Below, in pieces: positions 49,399-58,290 of a stretch of DNA of 64,000 nucleotides; the stretch's first letter is position 1, and each line of letters starts with the position of its first letter. The notes beneath the pieces are model-generated. The model saw nothing but the letters and a program-made list of their open reading frames with translations. It had not been told where the DNA came from and ran no database searches. The position numbers and the translations under genes are program-made. The stretch is from Streptomyces hyaluromycini (lineage in GTDB: Bacteria; Actinomycetota; Actinomycetes; Streptomycetales; Streptomycetaceae), in assembly GCF_002217755.1 (NCBI RefSeq), contig NZ_BCFL01000022.1, positions 186,001 through 250,000 of the forward strand, read 5' to 3'.

Positions 49399-50562
49399 AT
49401 GGCCAAGGTGCTCTGCGTCCTGTACGACGACCCGACCGACGGATACCCGAAGAGCTACGCCCGCGACGACATCCCCGTCATCGACCACTACCCGGGCGGC
49501 CAGACCACCCCGACCCCCGAGGCGATCGACTTCACCCCCGGCCACCTGCTGGGCAGCGTCTCGGGCGAACTCGGTCTGCGCTCCTTCCTGGAGAAGGCCG
49601 GCCACACCCTCGTCGTCACCTCCGACAAGGACGGCGCGGGCTCGGTCTTCGACCGTGAGCTGGCCGACGCGGACGTCGTCATCTCGCAGCCGTTCTGGCC
49701 GGCGTACCTGACCCCCGAGCGCATCGCCGCCGCGCCGAACCTCAAGCTGGCGGTCACCGCCGGCATCGGCTCCGACCACGTCGACCTGGACGCCGCGATC
49801 GAGCACGGGGTGACGGTCGCTGAGGTGACGTACTGCAACAGCATCAGCGTCGCCGAGCACGTGGTGATGATGATCCTCGGGCTGGTCCGCAACTACCTGC
49901 CCGCGCACCAGGTGGTGCTCGACGGCGGCTGGAACATCGCCGACTGCGTGAGCCGGTCGTACGACCTGGAGGGCATGCACGTCGGGACCGTCGCCGCCGG
50001 CCGGATCGGGCTCGCGGTGCTGCGCCGCCTCGCGCCCTTCGACGTGAAACTCCACTACACCGACCGGACCCGGCTGCCCGAGTCCGTCGAGCGCGAGCTG
50101 AACCTGACCTTCCACGAGAGCGCGGCCGCCATGGCCCGGCACTGCGACGTCGTCACCGTCAACGCGCCCCTGCACCCGGAGACCGAGGGCCTGTTCGGCG
50201 ACGAGCTGCTGGGCACGATGAAGCGCGGCGCCTACCTCATCAACACCGCCCGGGCCCTGATCGTCGACCGGGACGCCGTCGACCGGGCGCTGCGCAGCGG
50301 GCAGCTGGCCGGATACGCGGGCGACGTCTGGTACCCGCAGCCCGCGCCCGCCGACCACCCCTGGCGCACCATGCCGCACCAGGGGATGACCCCGCACATC
50401 TCCGGCTCCAGCCTCTCCGCGCAGGCCCGCTACGCGGCCGGCACCCGGGAGATCCTGGAGAACTGGCTCGTCGGCCGGCCGATCCGCGACGAGTACCTGA
50501 TCGTCGACGGCGGCAGGCTGGCCGGCACGGGAGCCAAGTCGTACTCAGTCAAGACCCGTTAG
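49399..50562 (+). CDS. fdh: NAD-dependent formate dehydrogenase
   Basis: A 387-residue D-2-hydroxyacid dehydrogenase family enzyme very close to the metal-free FDH of Pseudomonas. The nucleotide-binding loop is GTVAAGRIGLAVLRRLAPFD. Catalytic R285 lies in LINTARAL, H333 in MTPHISG, and the substrate-side Asn in TYCNSISVAEH. It oxidises formate to CO2 with NAD+ in the cytoplasm, supplying NADH or detoxifying formate. A GAGGAG site precedes ATG 49399. The stop overlaps that of the convergent P450 gene by four bases. A LysR gene lies upstream. Confidence 0.94.
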   Translation: MAKVLCVLYDDPTDGYPKSYARDDIPVIDHYPGGQTTPTPEAIDFTPGHLLGSVSGELGLRSFLEKAGHTLVVTSDKDGAGSVFDRELADADVVISQPFWPAYLTPERIAAAPNLKLAVTAGIGSDHVDLDAAIEHGVTVAEVTYCNSISVAEHVVMMILGLVRNYLPAHQVVLDGGWNIADCVSRSYDLEGMHVGTVAAGRIGLAVLRRLAPFDVKLHYTDRTRLPESVERELNLTFHESAAAMARHCDVVTVNAPLHPETEGLFGDELLGTMKRGAYLINTARALIVDRDAVDRALRSGQLAGYAGDVWYPQPAPADHPWRTMPHQGMTPHISGSSLSAQARYAAGTREILENWLVGRPIRDEYLIVDGGRLAGTGAKSYSVKTR

Positions 50563-51785
50563 GGGTTCAGCTGGACGGGCAGTTCGAACAGGTCGTTCTG
50601 GGTGACCACCGGCTTGTTGCGCAGCTCGGACGCCGGTACCGCCAGGTCCAGGCCGGGGAAGCGGTCGTAGAGCGCGGGCAGCGCCACGCCCGCTTCCAGC
50701 CGGGAGAGCGCCGCACCCGGGCAGACGTGCGGGCCGTGCCCGAAGGAGATGTGCCGGTTCGGCGACTCCCGGGTGATGTCGAACTCCCCGGCGCTCGGTC
50801 CGTGCGCGTTCTCGTCGCGGCCGATCGCGGCGTACGACACGATCAGCGCGTCGCCCGCCGGGAGCACCTTGTCGCCGACCGGCACGTCCTCGGTGGCGAA
50901 CCGGATCAGCACGTGCGAGGTCGGGGTGGACCAGCGCAGGGTCTCCTCGACCACCGCCGACCAGTCCACCTCGCCGGACAGCACCTTGGCCCGCTGGTCG
51001 GGGTGGGCGGAGAGGTTGACCACGGCGTTGACGATCAGGGAGATCGTCGTCTCGTGCCCGGCCGCCACCATCAGCTGGAGGGTGGAGACGATCTCCTGGT
51101 CGGTGAGGTGGTCGCCGTCCTCGGAGGCCAGGATCAGCGCGCTGGTGAGGTCGTCGCCGGGCTCGGCCCGCTTGGCGGCGACCGTCGCCGCCATGATCCC
51201 CGCCAGCTCGGTGAGGGTCGCTATGACCTCCGCGGGCGGGGTCTGGGTCGAGAAGAACTTCTCGAACAGCACCTGCAAGCGCGGCAGTTCGGCCTCGTCG
51301 ATGCCCATCAGGTCGGCGATGACGTACATCGGCAGCGGGTAGGCGAAGGCCGCCTTGAGGTCGACGCTCTCCTGGTCCGCCGGGAGCCCGTCGAGCAGGT
51401 CCTGGGTGAGCTTCTCGATCCGCTCCCGCATCTGCTCCACCCGCCGTGGGGTGAGCGCCTGCGCGACCAGCGTGCGCATCCTGCGGTGGTCGGCGCCGTC
51501 CACGGTCAGCATCGAACGGCCGGGGTTGGCGAGGCCGATCAGCGGCCAGTCCGGCGCGATCTCCCCGCGCTGCCAGGCACCCCACACATTGATGTCCTTG
51601 ACCAGGCGCGGGTCGGTGAGCAGCGCCTTGGCCTCGGCGTGGTGCGTGACCGCCCAGACGGGCACCCCGCCGGGCAGTTCCACGGCCGCGAGCGGACCGG
51701 CGGCGCGCAGCCGCGCGCTCTCGCCGTCGAGGTCGCTGACGAAGGGGTCGAGGGCGATCCGGGCTTGTTCGGTTCCGGTCGTCAT
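50559..51785 (-). CDS. Cytochrome P450 of a conservon (CYP154-like)
   Basis: A 408-residue P450 with all standard motifs: I-helix AAGHETT (241-247), K-helix EETLR with E281 and R284, and heme loop FGHGPHVCPG with C355. It is the last gene of the cvnABCD-P450-P450 operon, 70 bp after CYP157. In Streptomyces conservons this position is usually a CYP154 or CYP156 enzyme, some of which hydroxylate steroids or aromatic compounds. The native substrate is unknown. The nearest candidate reductase in the window is fprA. Confidence 0.87.
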   Translation of the reverse strand: MTTGTEQARIALDPFVSDLDGESARLRAAGPLAAVELPGGVPVWAVTHHAEAKALLTDPRLVKDINVWGAWQRGEIAPDWPLIGLANPGRSMLTVDGADHRRMRTLVAQALTPRRVEQMRERIEKLTQDLLDGLPADQESVDLKAAFAYPLPMYVIADLMGIDEAELPRLQVLFEKFFSTQTPPAEVIATLTELAGIMAATVAAKRAEPGDDLTSALILASEDGDHLTDQEIVSTLQLMVAAGHETTISLIVNAVVNLSAHPDQRAKVLSGEVDWSAVVEETLRWSTPTSHVLIRFATEDVPVGDKVLPAGDALIVSYAAIGRDENAHGPSAGEFDITRESPNRHISFGHGPHVCPGAALSRLEAGVALPALYDRFPGLDLAVPASELRNKPVVTQNDLFELPVQLNP

Positions 51786-51855
51786 CGTGACGTGCCTCCC
51801 AGGGCAGGGTCGGAGTACTGCGCCGATCGGTGCTGCGCCTAACTGTCGGTCGTGA

Positions 51856-53064
51856 TCACAGGGTGGGTACGGGCGTGAACCGGACGGGGAGTTCGGTCAG
51901 CCCCCGCAGCCACGGCGAGGGCCGGCGGGTGAGGGAGGCGGCGGGCACTGCCAGGTCGATGTCCGGGAGCCGGTCGAGGACGACCTCGATGCCGGTCCGC
52001 GCCACCACCTCGGCGACCTCCTGGGCGGGGAACGGGCAGCGGTGCTCGCCGTGCCCGAAGGAGAAGTGCGCGTTGTTGCCGCCGGTCAGCGCGGAGGCGT
52101 CGGTGCGGACCTGCGGATCGGAGTTGGCACCCTGGAGACCGAGGATCAGCAGGTCGCCGGCGCGGATCCGGCGACCGCCCAGCTGGGTGTCGCGGGAGGC
52201 CCAGCGGCCGGCGATGTTCTGGCTCGGGGTGTCCTCCCACAGCACCTCGTTCATCGCCTCGGCGACACTGTTGCGGCCGCCGAACAGCGAGGCGGCGAAC
52301 CGGTCGTCGGTGAGCATCAGGCGCAGCGAGTTGCCGATCCAGTCGGCGGTCGGCTGGTGCCCGGCCGCCATCATGACCATCAGGTCCTGCATGACCTCTT
52401 CGTCGGTGAACCCGCTCTTGTCCTGGAGCATCCGCGACACCACGTCGTCGGACGGGTCCGCCTTCCGGTCGGCCAGCAACTGCGCCATGGACGTGGCCAG
52501 ATGCACCTGCCCGGCGATCGCCCGCTCACGCCCGTCGATCATGTCGTTGAGCGCGGTGACCAGGCCGGGGCCCTCCTCGTCGGAGAAGCCGTACAGCCGC
52601 GCCAGCACCCGCACCGGCAGCAGCATCGCGTACTGCCCGATCAGGTCGGCCTCGCCGCTGGTGCACAGCCCGTCGATCAGCTCGTCCGCGAACCGCTCGG
52701 CGTGGCCGCGCAGTTCATACGGGTCGACGGCCTCCAGCGCGTCGCTGATCATTCCGGCCCGCTCGCGGTGCCGCTCGCCGACGGTGTAGAGGATCGACGG
52801 CTGCTTGCGGCCGATCATCGGCAGCAGCGGCCAGTCGTCGGGGATCATGTCCCACTGGTTCCACAGGTCCGAGTCCCGGCTGAACAGCACCGGGTCCCCG
52901 GTCACCTGGTGCAGCTCGCGGTAGCCGACGACCAGCCAGGCGGGCACGTCACCGTCGAGCACGACGGGGGTGACGGCGCCGTGGTCGCGCCGCATCTCGC
53001 GGTACAGACGCGCCGGTTCGGTCTGGAACCGGGGGCCGCCGAGCGGCACGGCTTCGGGGGTCAC
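51856..53064 (-). CDS. CYP157-type cytochrome P450 lacking the ExxR motif
   Basis: A 402-residue P450 starting at GTG 53064, which overlaps the cvnD stop. The I-helix reads MMAAGHQPTAD. In place of the K-helix ExxR it has EVLW (273-276), and the heme loop reads FGHGEHRCPF, with C343 but Phe where the usual Gly follows. Loss of ExxR is a recorded feature of the CYP157 family, found beside conservon GTPases. The heme ligand is kept, so heme binding is plausible, but ordinary monooxygenase activity is doubtful. It could have a structural or regulatory role for its P450 partner or the conservon. Confidence 0.88.
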   Translation of the reverse strand: MTPEAVPLGGPRFQTEPARLYREMRRDHGAVTPVVLDGDVPAWLVVGYRELHQVTGDPVLFSRDSDLWNQWDMIPDDWPLLPMIGRKQPSILYTVGERHRERAGMISDALEAVDPYELRGHAERFADELIDGLCTSGEADLIGQYAMLLPVRVLARLYGFSDEEGPGLVTALNDMIDGRERAIAGQVHLATSMAQLLADRKADPSDDVVSRMLQDKSGFTDEEVMQDLMVMMAAGHQPTADWIGNSLRLMLTDDRFAASLFGGRNSVAEAMNEVLWEDTPSQNIAGRWASRDTQLGGRRIRAGDLLILGLQGANSDPQVRTDASALTGGNNAHFSFGHGEHRCPFPAQEVAEVVARTGIEVVLDRLPDIDLAVPAASLTRRPSPWLRGLTELPVRFTPVPTL

Positions 53065-53687
53065 ACGAACTCCTGTCGGGGCAGGTCCGCCGGTGCCGAG
53101 GGGCCGGCGTACCGGTTCTTGACGTGCTGGACGAGCGTGATCAGTACCTGCTTGCCGGACTCCCGGGAGCGGGCGTCGCAGTCGACCAGCGGGACGTGCG
53201 GGTCCAGGTCGAGGGCGTGCCGGACGTCCTGGGGCGTGTGCACGGGGCCGCCGAAGTGGTTGCAGGCCACGATGAACGGCGTACCGTGCTTCTCCAGCCG
53301 GTCGATGGCGTACCAGGAGTCGCCGATCCGCCGGGTGTCGACGAGGACGACCGCGCCGAGGGTGCCGGAGAACAGCCGGTCCCACAGGAACCAGAACCGC
53401 TCCTGGCCCGGAGCGCCGAACAGGTACAGCACGTTGCGGGCGTCCAGGGTGATCCGGCCGAAGTCGAAGGCGACGGTGGTGGCGGACTTCCCGCGCACCT
53501 CCCGGATGTCGTCGACCGCCTCGCCGGCCTGGGTCATCGTCTCCTCGGTGTTGAGGGGACGGATCTCGCTGACCGAGCGGACCAGGGTGGTCTTGCCGAC
53601 GCCGAAGCCGCCCACGACCACGATCTTGAAACCGTTGTCGGCGGAGGCACCCAACGGGGTGCGCGCGTCAGAGGTTGCGGAGTCCAA
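53061..53687 (-). CDS. cvnD: CvnD conservon GTPase
   Basis: A 208-residue ras-like ATP/GTP-binding protein. The P-loop GGFGVGKTT (about 26-34) is followed by SEIRPLNTEETMT. The switch region FGAPGQERFWFLWD takes the DxxG role, and VACNHFGG is the NKxD-like base-recognition loop. CvnD proteins act as the switch of the membrane-associated conservon complex. The start is TTG 53687, inside cvnC; the stop overlaps the CYP157 start (GTGA). Residues before the P-loop are variable in the family. Confidence 0.92.
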   Translation of the reverse strand: MDSATSDARTPLGASADNGFKIVVVGGFGVGKTTLVRSVSEIRPLNTEETMTQAGEAVDDIREVRGKSATTVAFDFGRITLDARNVLYLFGAPGQERFWFLWDRLFSGTLGAVVLVDTRRIGDSWYAIDRLEKHGTPFIVACNHFGGPVHTPQDVRHALDLDPHVPLVDCDARSRESGKQVLITLVQHVKNRYAGPSAPADLPRQEFV

Positions 53688-54015
53688 CGAGCACCTGCTC
53701 CAGGATGTCGGGGTCGGTGATGGCCGGCCGGTAGGGATGGCGGGCGCTGACCCGGCCGGCCGCCTGCAGGTCGCCCAGCAGGACCTTGGTGATGCTCACC
53801 GGCAGCTTCAGCTCCGCGGCGATCTCCACCACCGAGGTCGGGAACTCGGCCAGGCGCAGGATCGCCGCGTGCTCCGACTGCATGCCGGCAGCCGGCTCCG
53901 ACTCCGCGACGACCAGGGTGACCAGGTCGAAGGGGCTGTCGGGGCCGGTGCTGCTGCGGCCGCCGGTGATGGTGTACAGACGGTCGGGCGCGTCGTCCCT
54001 GCCCGGGCGGCTCAT
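53668..54015 (-). CDS. cvnC: CvnC conservon protein (DUF742)
   Basis: A 115-residue DUF742 protein with the family sequence RLYTITGGRS, HAAILRLAEFPTSVVEIAAEL, LPVSITKVLLGDL and DILEQVLVGLRNL. The middle resembles a winged helix. CvnC bridges the roadblock protein and the GTPase in the conservon complex. ATG 54015 overlaps the cvnB stop (ATGA), and its own end overlaps cvnD by 20 bp. Confidence 0.92.
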   Translation of the reverse strand: MSRPGRDDAPDRLYTITGGRSSTGPDSPFDLVTLVVAESEPAAGMQSEHAAILRLAEFPTSVVEIAAELKLPVSITKVLLGDLQAAGRVSARHPYRPAITDPDILEQVLVGLRNL

Positions 54016-54419
54016 GACGTACGGGGCTGCGCGGTCAGGTGTTCGCCGAGCTGCTCGACCAGTTCGCTCATGTTGTGCCCGACCAGCCCGGGTTCCGCGT
54101 CCTCGCTGGTCACCACGGCCAGGTGGGCGCCCTCGCCGGCCTCCACGATGAACAGCACGCCCCCGTAGAACTCGGTCATCGCCGACCGCACGCCGCCGCT
54201 GCCGTCGCCGAACTCGACGGACGCCCCGTGCGACAGCGACTGGATGCCGGCGGCGATCGCCGCGAGCTGGTCGGCCTGGTCGACGGAGAGCTCCGGGGTA
54301 CGGCAGAGCTTCAGCCCGTCGCGGGAGAGCACCAGGGCGTGCCGCGCGCCGGGGGTGCGCTCCAGGAGACCCTCGATGAGCCAGGTGAGCTTGTCGTCGG
54401 CGGTGGTCCTGCCGGTCAT
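54012..54419 (-). CDS. cvnB: CvnB conservon roadblock/LC7 protein
   Basis: A 135-residue roadblock/LC7-domain protein: LTWLIEGLLERTPGARHALVLSRDGL opens the fold, followed by DQADQLAAIAAGIQSLSHGAS and GGVLFIVEAGEGAHLAVV. Bacterial roadblock proteins regulate small GTPases; in S. coelicolor conservons CvnB contacts CvnA, CvnC and CvnD. ATG 54419 overlaps the cvnA stop by three bases. Confidence 0.92.
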   Translation of the reverse strand: MTGRTTADDKLTWLIEGLLERTPGARHALVLSRDGLKLCRTPELSVDQADQLAAIAAGIQSLSHGASVEFGDGSGGVRSAMTEFYGGVLFIVEAGEGAHLAVVTSEDAEPGLVGHNMSELVEQLGEHLTAQPRTS

Positions 54420-56008
54420 GAAGTGGGGTCGCCTTCCGGGTACGCGTGCGGGTGGGAGGTGGACTCGGGCTCGGACTCCGGGTGGGGCGCGGGCGCCGGG
54501 TCGGGTACGGGGGTGGGGGCGTACGGGGCTGCTGCGCCGGCCGGACCCGAGGCGTCGGCGGAGGTCTCGGTGAAGGTCTCCGCGGAGTCGGGCGCGGCCG
54601 GGCGGACGGCCTGCCGGAAGCTGTCGAAGCGGGCGGCACGGACCTGGGCGTCCGCGGCGCCGGGCGCGGGGCGCGGCTCCGCGGGCTGCGGCGCCGACCG
54701 GCGCTCGGCCTCGGCGAGGGTCCGGCCACGGCGCCGCCTGGGCAGCCCGGTGGGCCCTTCCTCGTCCTCGTCCGGCTCGGCGGACTCGTGCACGGGCGCG
54801 GGGTCGAGCAGGGCCGCCGACGGCGCGGCTGGCTCCGGCTCCGTCTCCTTCGCCGACGCGGGTTCGTCGGCGACCGGGCGGGTCAGCAGGTCCTGGGGGA
54901 CCAGCATCAGGACCCCGGTGCCACCGCGCGCCGACGGCCGGAACGACACCTTCAGACCGTGCTTGCGGGCCAGCCGGCCCACCACCGCGAGTCCGAGCCG
55001 GGTGCCGGAGAGACCGCCCAGCTCGGTGCTGTCACCGGCGACCGCCCGCTCGGCGCGGCGCAGCTGCACATCGCCCATCACCAGCCCGCTGTCCTCCACG
55101 GACACGATGACCCCGGCCGGCACCTCTTCCACGTAGACATGGACCTCGGCCGTGGGGGGCGAGAAGTTGGCCGCGTTGTCGAGGAGTTCGGCCAGCGCAT
55201 GCATGACACCCTCGGCGGCGTGTCCGGCGACGGCCGTCTCGCTCACCGAGTGCACCCGCACCCGGCGGTAGCCGCTGATGCGTCCCATCGCACCGCGCAG
55301 GATGGACTCCATGCTGATCGGACGCGCCCAGCGGCGGCCGGAACGCGCTCCGGTGAGCACGGCGATGGAGTCGGCGAGCCGGCCCGCCTGGGCGGTGCGG
55401 TGGTCGAGGTGCAGCAGGTCGGCGAGCACGTCCTCGTCGGTGTGCCGGTCCTCCATGGCCCGCAGGTCGGCGAGGGTCGCGGTGGCGAGGGCCTGCATCC
55501 GCCCGGACGCGTTGCCGGCGGCGGCGATCGCGGCGGCCCGCTCCCGGGAGGCATGGTCCAGTTCGGCGGCGAGCCGGTCGTTCTCCTGCCGGTACCAGTC
55601 CAGTTCCTGGCCGCTGTCCTGGTGGATCCGCGCCCGCTCCTGCTCGAAGGAGTCGGCGAACTCGCTGCGCTGCTGGGCCAGTTCACCGATCAGCCGCTGC
55701 TGCTCCTGACGCGCCTCCTCGGTGGTCCGGGCCTGCTGCTGGAGCAGCCGTCCGATGTCCTGACTCACCGCCTCCAGCCGGCGCCGGGCGCCGCGGGCGG
55801 CCCGTGCCGCGTGCACGGCCCAGGTCACCGCCGCGCACAGCAGCAGCGCGGCGGCGCTCGCGCCGAGGGCGAGGGGTGTGCGTACCGAGGCCGGCGCGGC
55901 GGTCACCGCGGCGACGACCGCGAGGGCCGGTACCAGGGCGGTCAGCGCGAAGGTCGGAACGAGCGTGCGGAGGGACGGTCGGTCGCCGGGATGCGTGGGC
56001 GCGGTCAT
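54416..56008 (-). CDS. cvnA: CvnA conservon sensor histidine-kinase-like protein
   Basis: A 530-residue membrane protein, short for the family. Two helices (about 15-37 and 44-66) are joined by a very short loop, so there is almost no external sensor domain. A coiled coil (about 75-160) and a dimerisation-like region (with LLHLDHRTAQAGRLADSIAVL) precede the HATPase domain (about 225-370: ELLDNAANFSPP, then GTRLGLAVVGRLARKHG). The C-terminal 160 residues are Pro/Ala/Glu-rich and disordered. It heads the conservon operon. The promoter should lie in 56009-56188, upstream of the ATG at 56008. Confidence 0.9.
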   Translation of the reverse strand: MTAPTHPGDRPSLRTLVPTFALTALVPALAVVAAVTAAPASVRTPLALGASAAALLLCAAVTWAVHAARAARGARRRLEAVSQDIGRLLQQQARTTEEARQEQQRLIGELAQQRSEFADSFEQERARIHQDSGQELDWYRQENDRLAAELDHASRERAAAIAAAGNASGRMQALATATLADLRAMEDRHTDEDVLADLLHLDHRTAQAGRLADSIAVLTGARSGRRWARPISMESILRGAMGRISGYRRVRVHSVSETAVAGHAAEGVMHALAELLDNAANFSPPTAEVHVYVEEVPAGVIVSVEDSGLVMGDVQLRRAERAVAGDSTELGGLSGTRLGLAVVGRLARKHGLKVSFRPSARGGTGVLMLVPQDLLTRPVADEPASAKETEPEPAAPSAALLDPAPVHESAEPDEDEEGPTGLPRRRRGRTLAEAERRSAPQPAEPRPAPGAADAQVRAARFDSFRQAVRPAAPDSAETFTETSADASGPAGAAAPYAPTPVPDPAPAPHPESEPESTSHPHAYPEGDPTS

Positions 56009-56188
56009 CGGTCCGGTCAGGTCCTCGGAGCGGGTAGGGATGTGTGTCCGGTGAAGGAGCTGTGACGCTCGGTGTTGAACTGCGCGTCACTATACGAGAG
56101 TTCGTGATCGAAACAGAACGGTTCCGGTCTCATTGCAGAAAACCCGCTGCGGGGAAGGCGACTTGCTGTGTCCCGACTGTGAACGATC

Positions 56189-57064
56189 TTATGCGACACC
56201 GTGCCCGAAGGTGTCCGCCACCACCGTGGCGGCGGCTCTGACCAGCGGAGAGTCGGGTTCGGCGGCGGCATCGGCGTGGGTGGAGAGGACGGCGACGACG
56301 ACGGGCGCCCGGCCCGGGGGCCAGGCGACCGCGACATCGTTGGCGGTGCCGTGGCCGCCCGTTCCGGTCTTGTCGCCGACCCGCCAGTCGGCGGGGAGCC
56401 CGGCGCGGATCCGTTCCCCGCCGGTGGTGTTGGCGAGCAGCCAGCCGGTGAGCCGCCGGCGGTCGGCGCCGTCCAGGGCGTGACCGACGGTCAGCCGGAC
56501 GTAGGTCGTCGCGACGGCCGACGGAGTGGTGGTGTCGGTGACCCGCCCGGGCTCCGCCGAGTTGAGCTCCGGCTCCCACCGGTCCAGGCGCGTCACCCGC
56601 TCCCCGAGCGAACGGCACAGTCGCGTCACCGCCACCGGCCCGCCCAGTTGCTCCAGCAACAGGTTCGCCGCGGCGTTGTCGCTGTACGAGACCGCCGCCG
56701 CGCACAACTCCTCGACCGTCATTCCGGCGGCGAGGTTCTCGGGCCTTCCGGTGACCGGAGCACCGCCCGCCCTCTCGACATCGCCCTCGTCGTAGTGCAC
56801 GACCTCGGTGAGCACGCCCTCGTCGAGGTCGCGCAGAACGGCGGCGACCGCGAGCGTCTTGAACACCGAGCACATCGGGAAGCGCTCGCCGGACCGGTAA
56901 CCGAGCCGGGCCCCCGAGCCGGTGTCCCAGGCGAACACCCCCAGCCGGGCGCGGTGTTCGCGCTCCAGCGCGCGCAGTCGCGCGGTCGCCCCCGGGGCCG
57001 GCGGGGCGGTCGCCGCCGCCCCCAGAGCCGTGGCCGGCACGATGCGACGCGAAGGTCTCCGCAT
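56189..57064 (-). CDS. Class A beta-lactamase
   Basis: A 291-residue serine beta-lactamase. Class A motifs: S66-V-F-K69 (SxxK, preceded by a cysteine), S128-D-N130, RWEPELN with E164 and N168 (omega loop), and K232-T-G. It opens beta-lactam rings outside the cell. The N-terminus MRRPSRRIVPATALGAAATA is basic with a short, weak hydrophobic part, so export, possibly by Tat, is likely but not clear-cut. AAAGGAGCGG precedes ATG 57064. It is divergent from the rhomboid-like gene. The BlaI-M56 pair is 52 kb away and I see no shared operator. Confidence 0.92.
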   Translation of the reverse strand: MRRPSRRIVPATALGAAATAPPAPGATARLRALEREHRARLGVFAWDTGSGARLGYRSGERFPMCSVFKTLAVAAVLRDLDEGVLTEVVHYDEGDVERAGGAPVTGRPENLAAGMTVEELCAAAVSYSDNAAANLLLEQLGGPVAVTRLCRSLGERVTRLDRWEPELNSAEPGRVTDTTTPSAVATTYVRLTVGHALDGADRRRLTGWLLANTTGGERIRAGLPADWRVGDKTGTGGHGTANDVAVAWPPGRAPVVVAVLSTHADAAAEPDSPLVRAAATVVADTFGHGVA

Positions 57065-57275
57065 GACCGCTCCTTTGCCGGGACGCCGGTGAGGGGGACG
57101 CGAACGCGGCCGTGCGGGTTCAGCCGTGGACGGGTGATAAATCCGACGCCGATATCCGACCGGCCGTAGCTCCCGCATCGTCGCAAATGATCCAAACGTC
57201 TATACGATGACGAGTGGAACGGCCTGGGCGCGGAGAACCTCTTGGGGGCGCAGGCCGAAGACGGGGGCGGTGTCG

Positions 57276-58097
57276 ATGGGGGCGATGCCTTTCATGGAAG
57301 GCGACTGGAGCCGGATGGCCGCACGGGCGGTCGGCTTCGTGCGGCGCACGCTGCGCGACGAATGGCACGCGATCGTGGTGGAGCCGGTACGGCAGCTGGT
57401 GCGGCGCGGGCTGTCCGGGCTCGTGCTGGCGTTCGTGGCCGCGTTCGGTGTCATCTTCTTCCACGACATCGCCCAGCACCCCTTCGGCAGGAGACTGGTG
57501 TGGCACCTCGGCGGCGTCACCGCCGACCTGCCGCTGTGGCTCTCCCTGCTGCGCACCCCGGTGTCGCTCTACGTCCCGGCGCTCGACCTGCCGGTCTGGG
57601 CGGGCATCACCCAGCTCTTCCTCGCCTTCGCGCTCGCCGAACTCACCCTCGGCCGCGGCCGCACCCTCGCCGTCGCCTACCTCACCACCCTCGCCGGCAC
57701 GATGACCGCCCGGGTGATGGTCGCGCTCGGCCCCGGCTGGTGGGGTTTCGGCCTGCCCCCGGAGGTCGGCCGGATCCTCGACACGGGGCCGTCCGCCGCC
57801 GTGGTGGGCCTCTTCACCTACCTGGCGGTGGTCCGCCGGGCGCCCGTCGTCTTCATCCTCACCGGCGGCTCGATGGTGTGGGAGTCCATCGCCGTACCGA
57901 ACCTCGCGGGCCGCGAGCACCTGATCGCCGTGGCCTCCGCGATCGTCCTCGGCCTGCTGCACGGCCGCCGACTGCCGTTCCCCGCCCGCCTCGTGGAACG
58001 CCTCGACACCACAGCGTCGTCGCCGCCCCGGTCGGACCCGCCGATACCCAGCCAGGGCCCGCCGCGTCACCCCGTACCGTCCTTCCGGCTGCCCTGA
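57276..58097 (+). CDS. Rhomboid-like integral membrane protein
   Basis: A 273-residue membrane protein with about six helices, starting after a short amphipathic N-terminus (AVGFVRRTLRDEWHAIVVEP). LDTGPSAAVVGLFTYLAV resembles the GxSx segment of rhomboid proteases, and ITQLFLAFALAELTLGRGRTL the preceding helix. A clear helix-6 catalytic histidine is not obvious, so protease activity is uncertain. The Pro-rich tail is cytosolic. ATG 57276 has GGGGGCGG upstream; in-frame ATG 57207 directly follows a TATACG sequence that could itself be a -10 box. A 193-bp gap leads to pyc. Confidence 0.7.
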   Translation: MGAMPFMEGDWSRMAARAVGFVRRTLRDEWHAIVVEPVRQLVRRGLSGLVLAFVAAFGVIFFHDIAQHPFGRRLVWHLGGVTADLPLWLSLLRTPVSLYVPALDLPVWAGITQLFLAFALAELTLGRGRTLAVAYLTTLAGTMTARVMVALGPGWWGFGLPPEVGRILDTGPSAAVVGLFTYLAVVRRAPVVFILTGGSMVWESIAVPNLAGREHLIAVASAIVLGLLHGRRLPFPARLVERLDTTASSPPRSDPPIPSQGPPRHPVPSFRLP

Positions 58098-58290
58098 GGA
58101 CTCCCCGACCCTCCCGACTTCCCCGAAACCTCATAGGTCACGCGGCTGACCCGCCGAAGTGCTCAACGACGTCAATGTGATGGTTTTCGCACTTCAACCG
58201 GTTCGGGCAACCCCTAATGTTGCGGCGAGCTACGGAGGGGCGCGGCTGACACCATGGTGTTCGTCGCCGGCAGGCTGAAGGGATCCAGGG

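Noticed and set aside
56189..57064. Control of the beta-lactamase by the BlaI-M56 pair in this window
   Set aside because: The genes are 52 kb apart and no TACA/TGTA dyad was seen before the beta-lactamase start. The link would be pure association.
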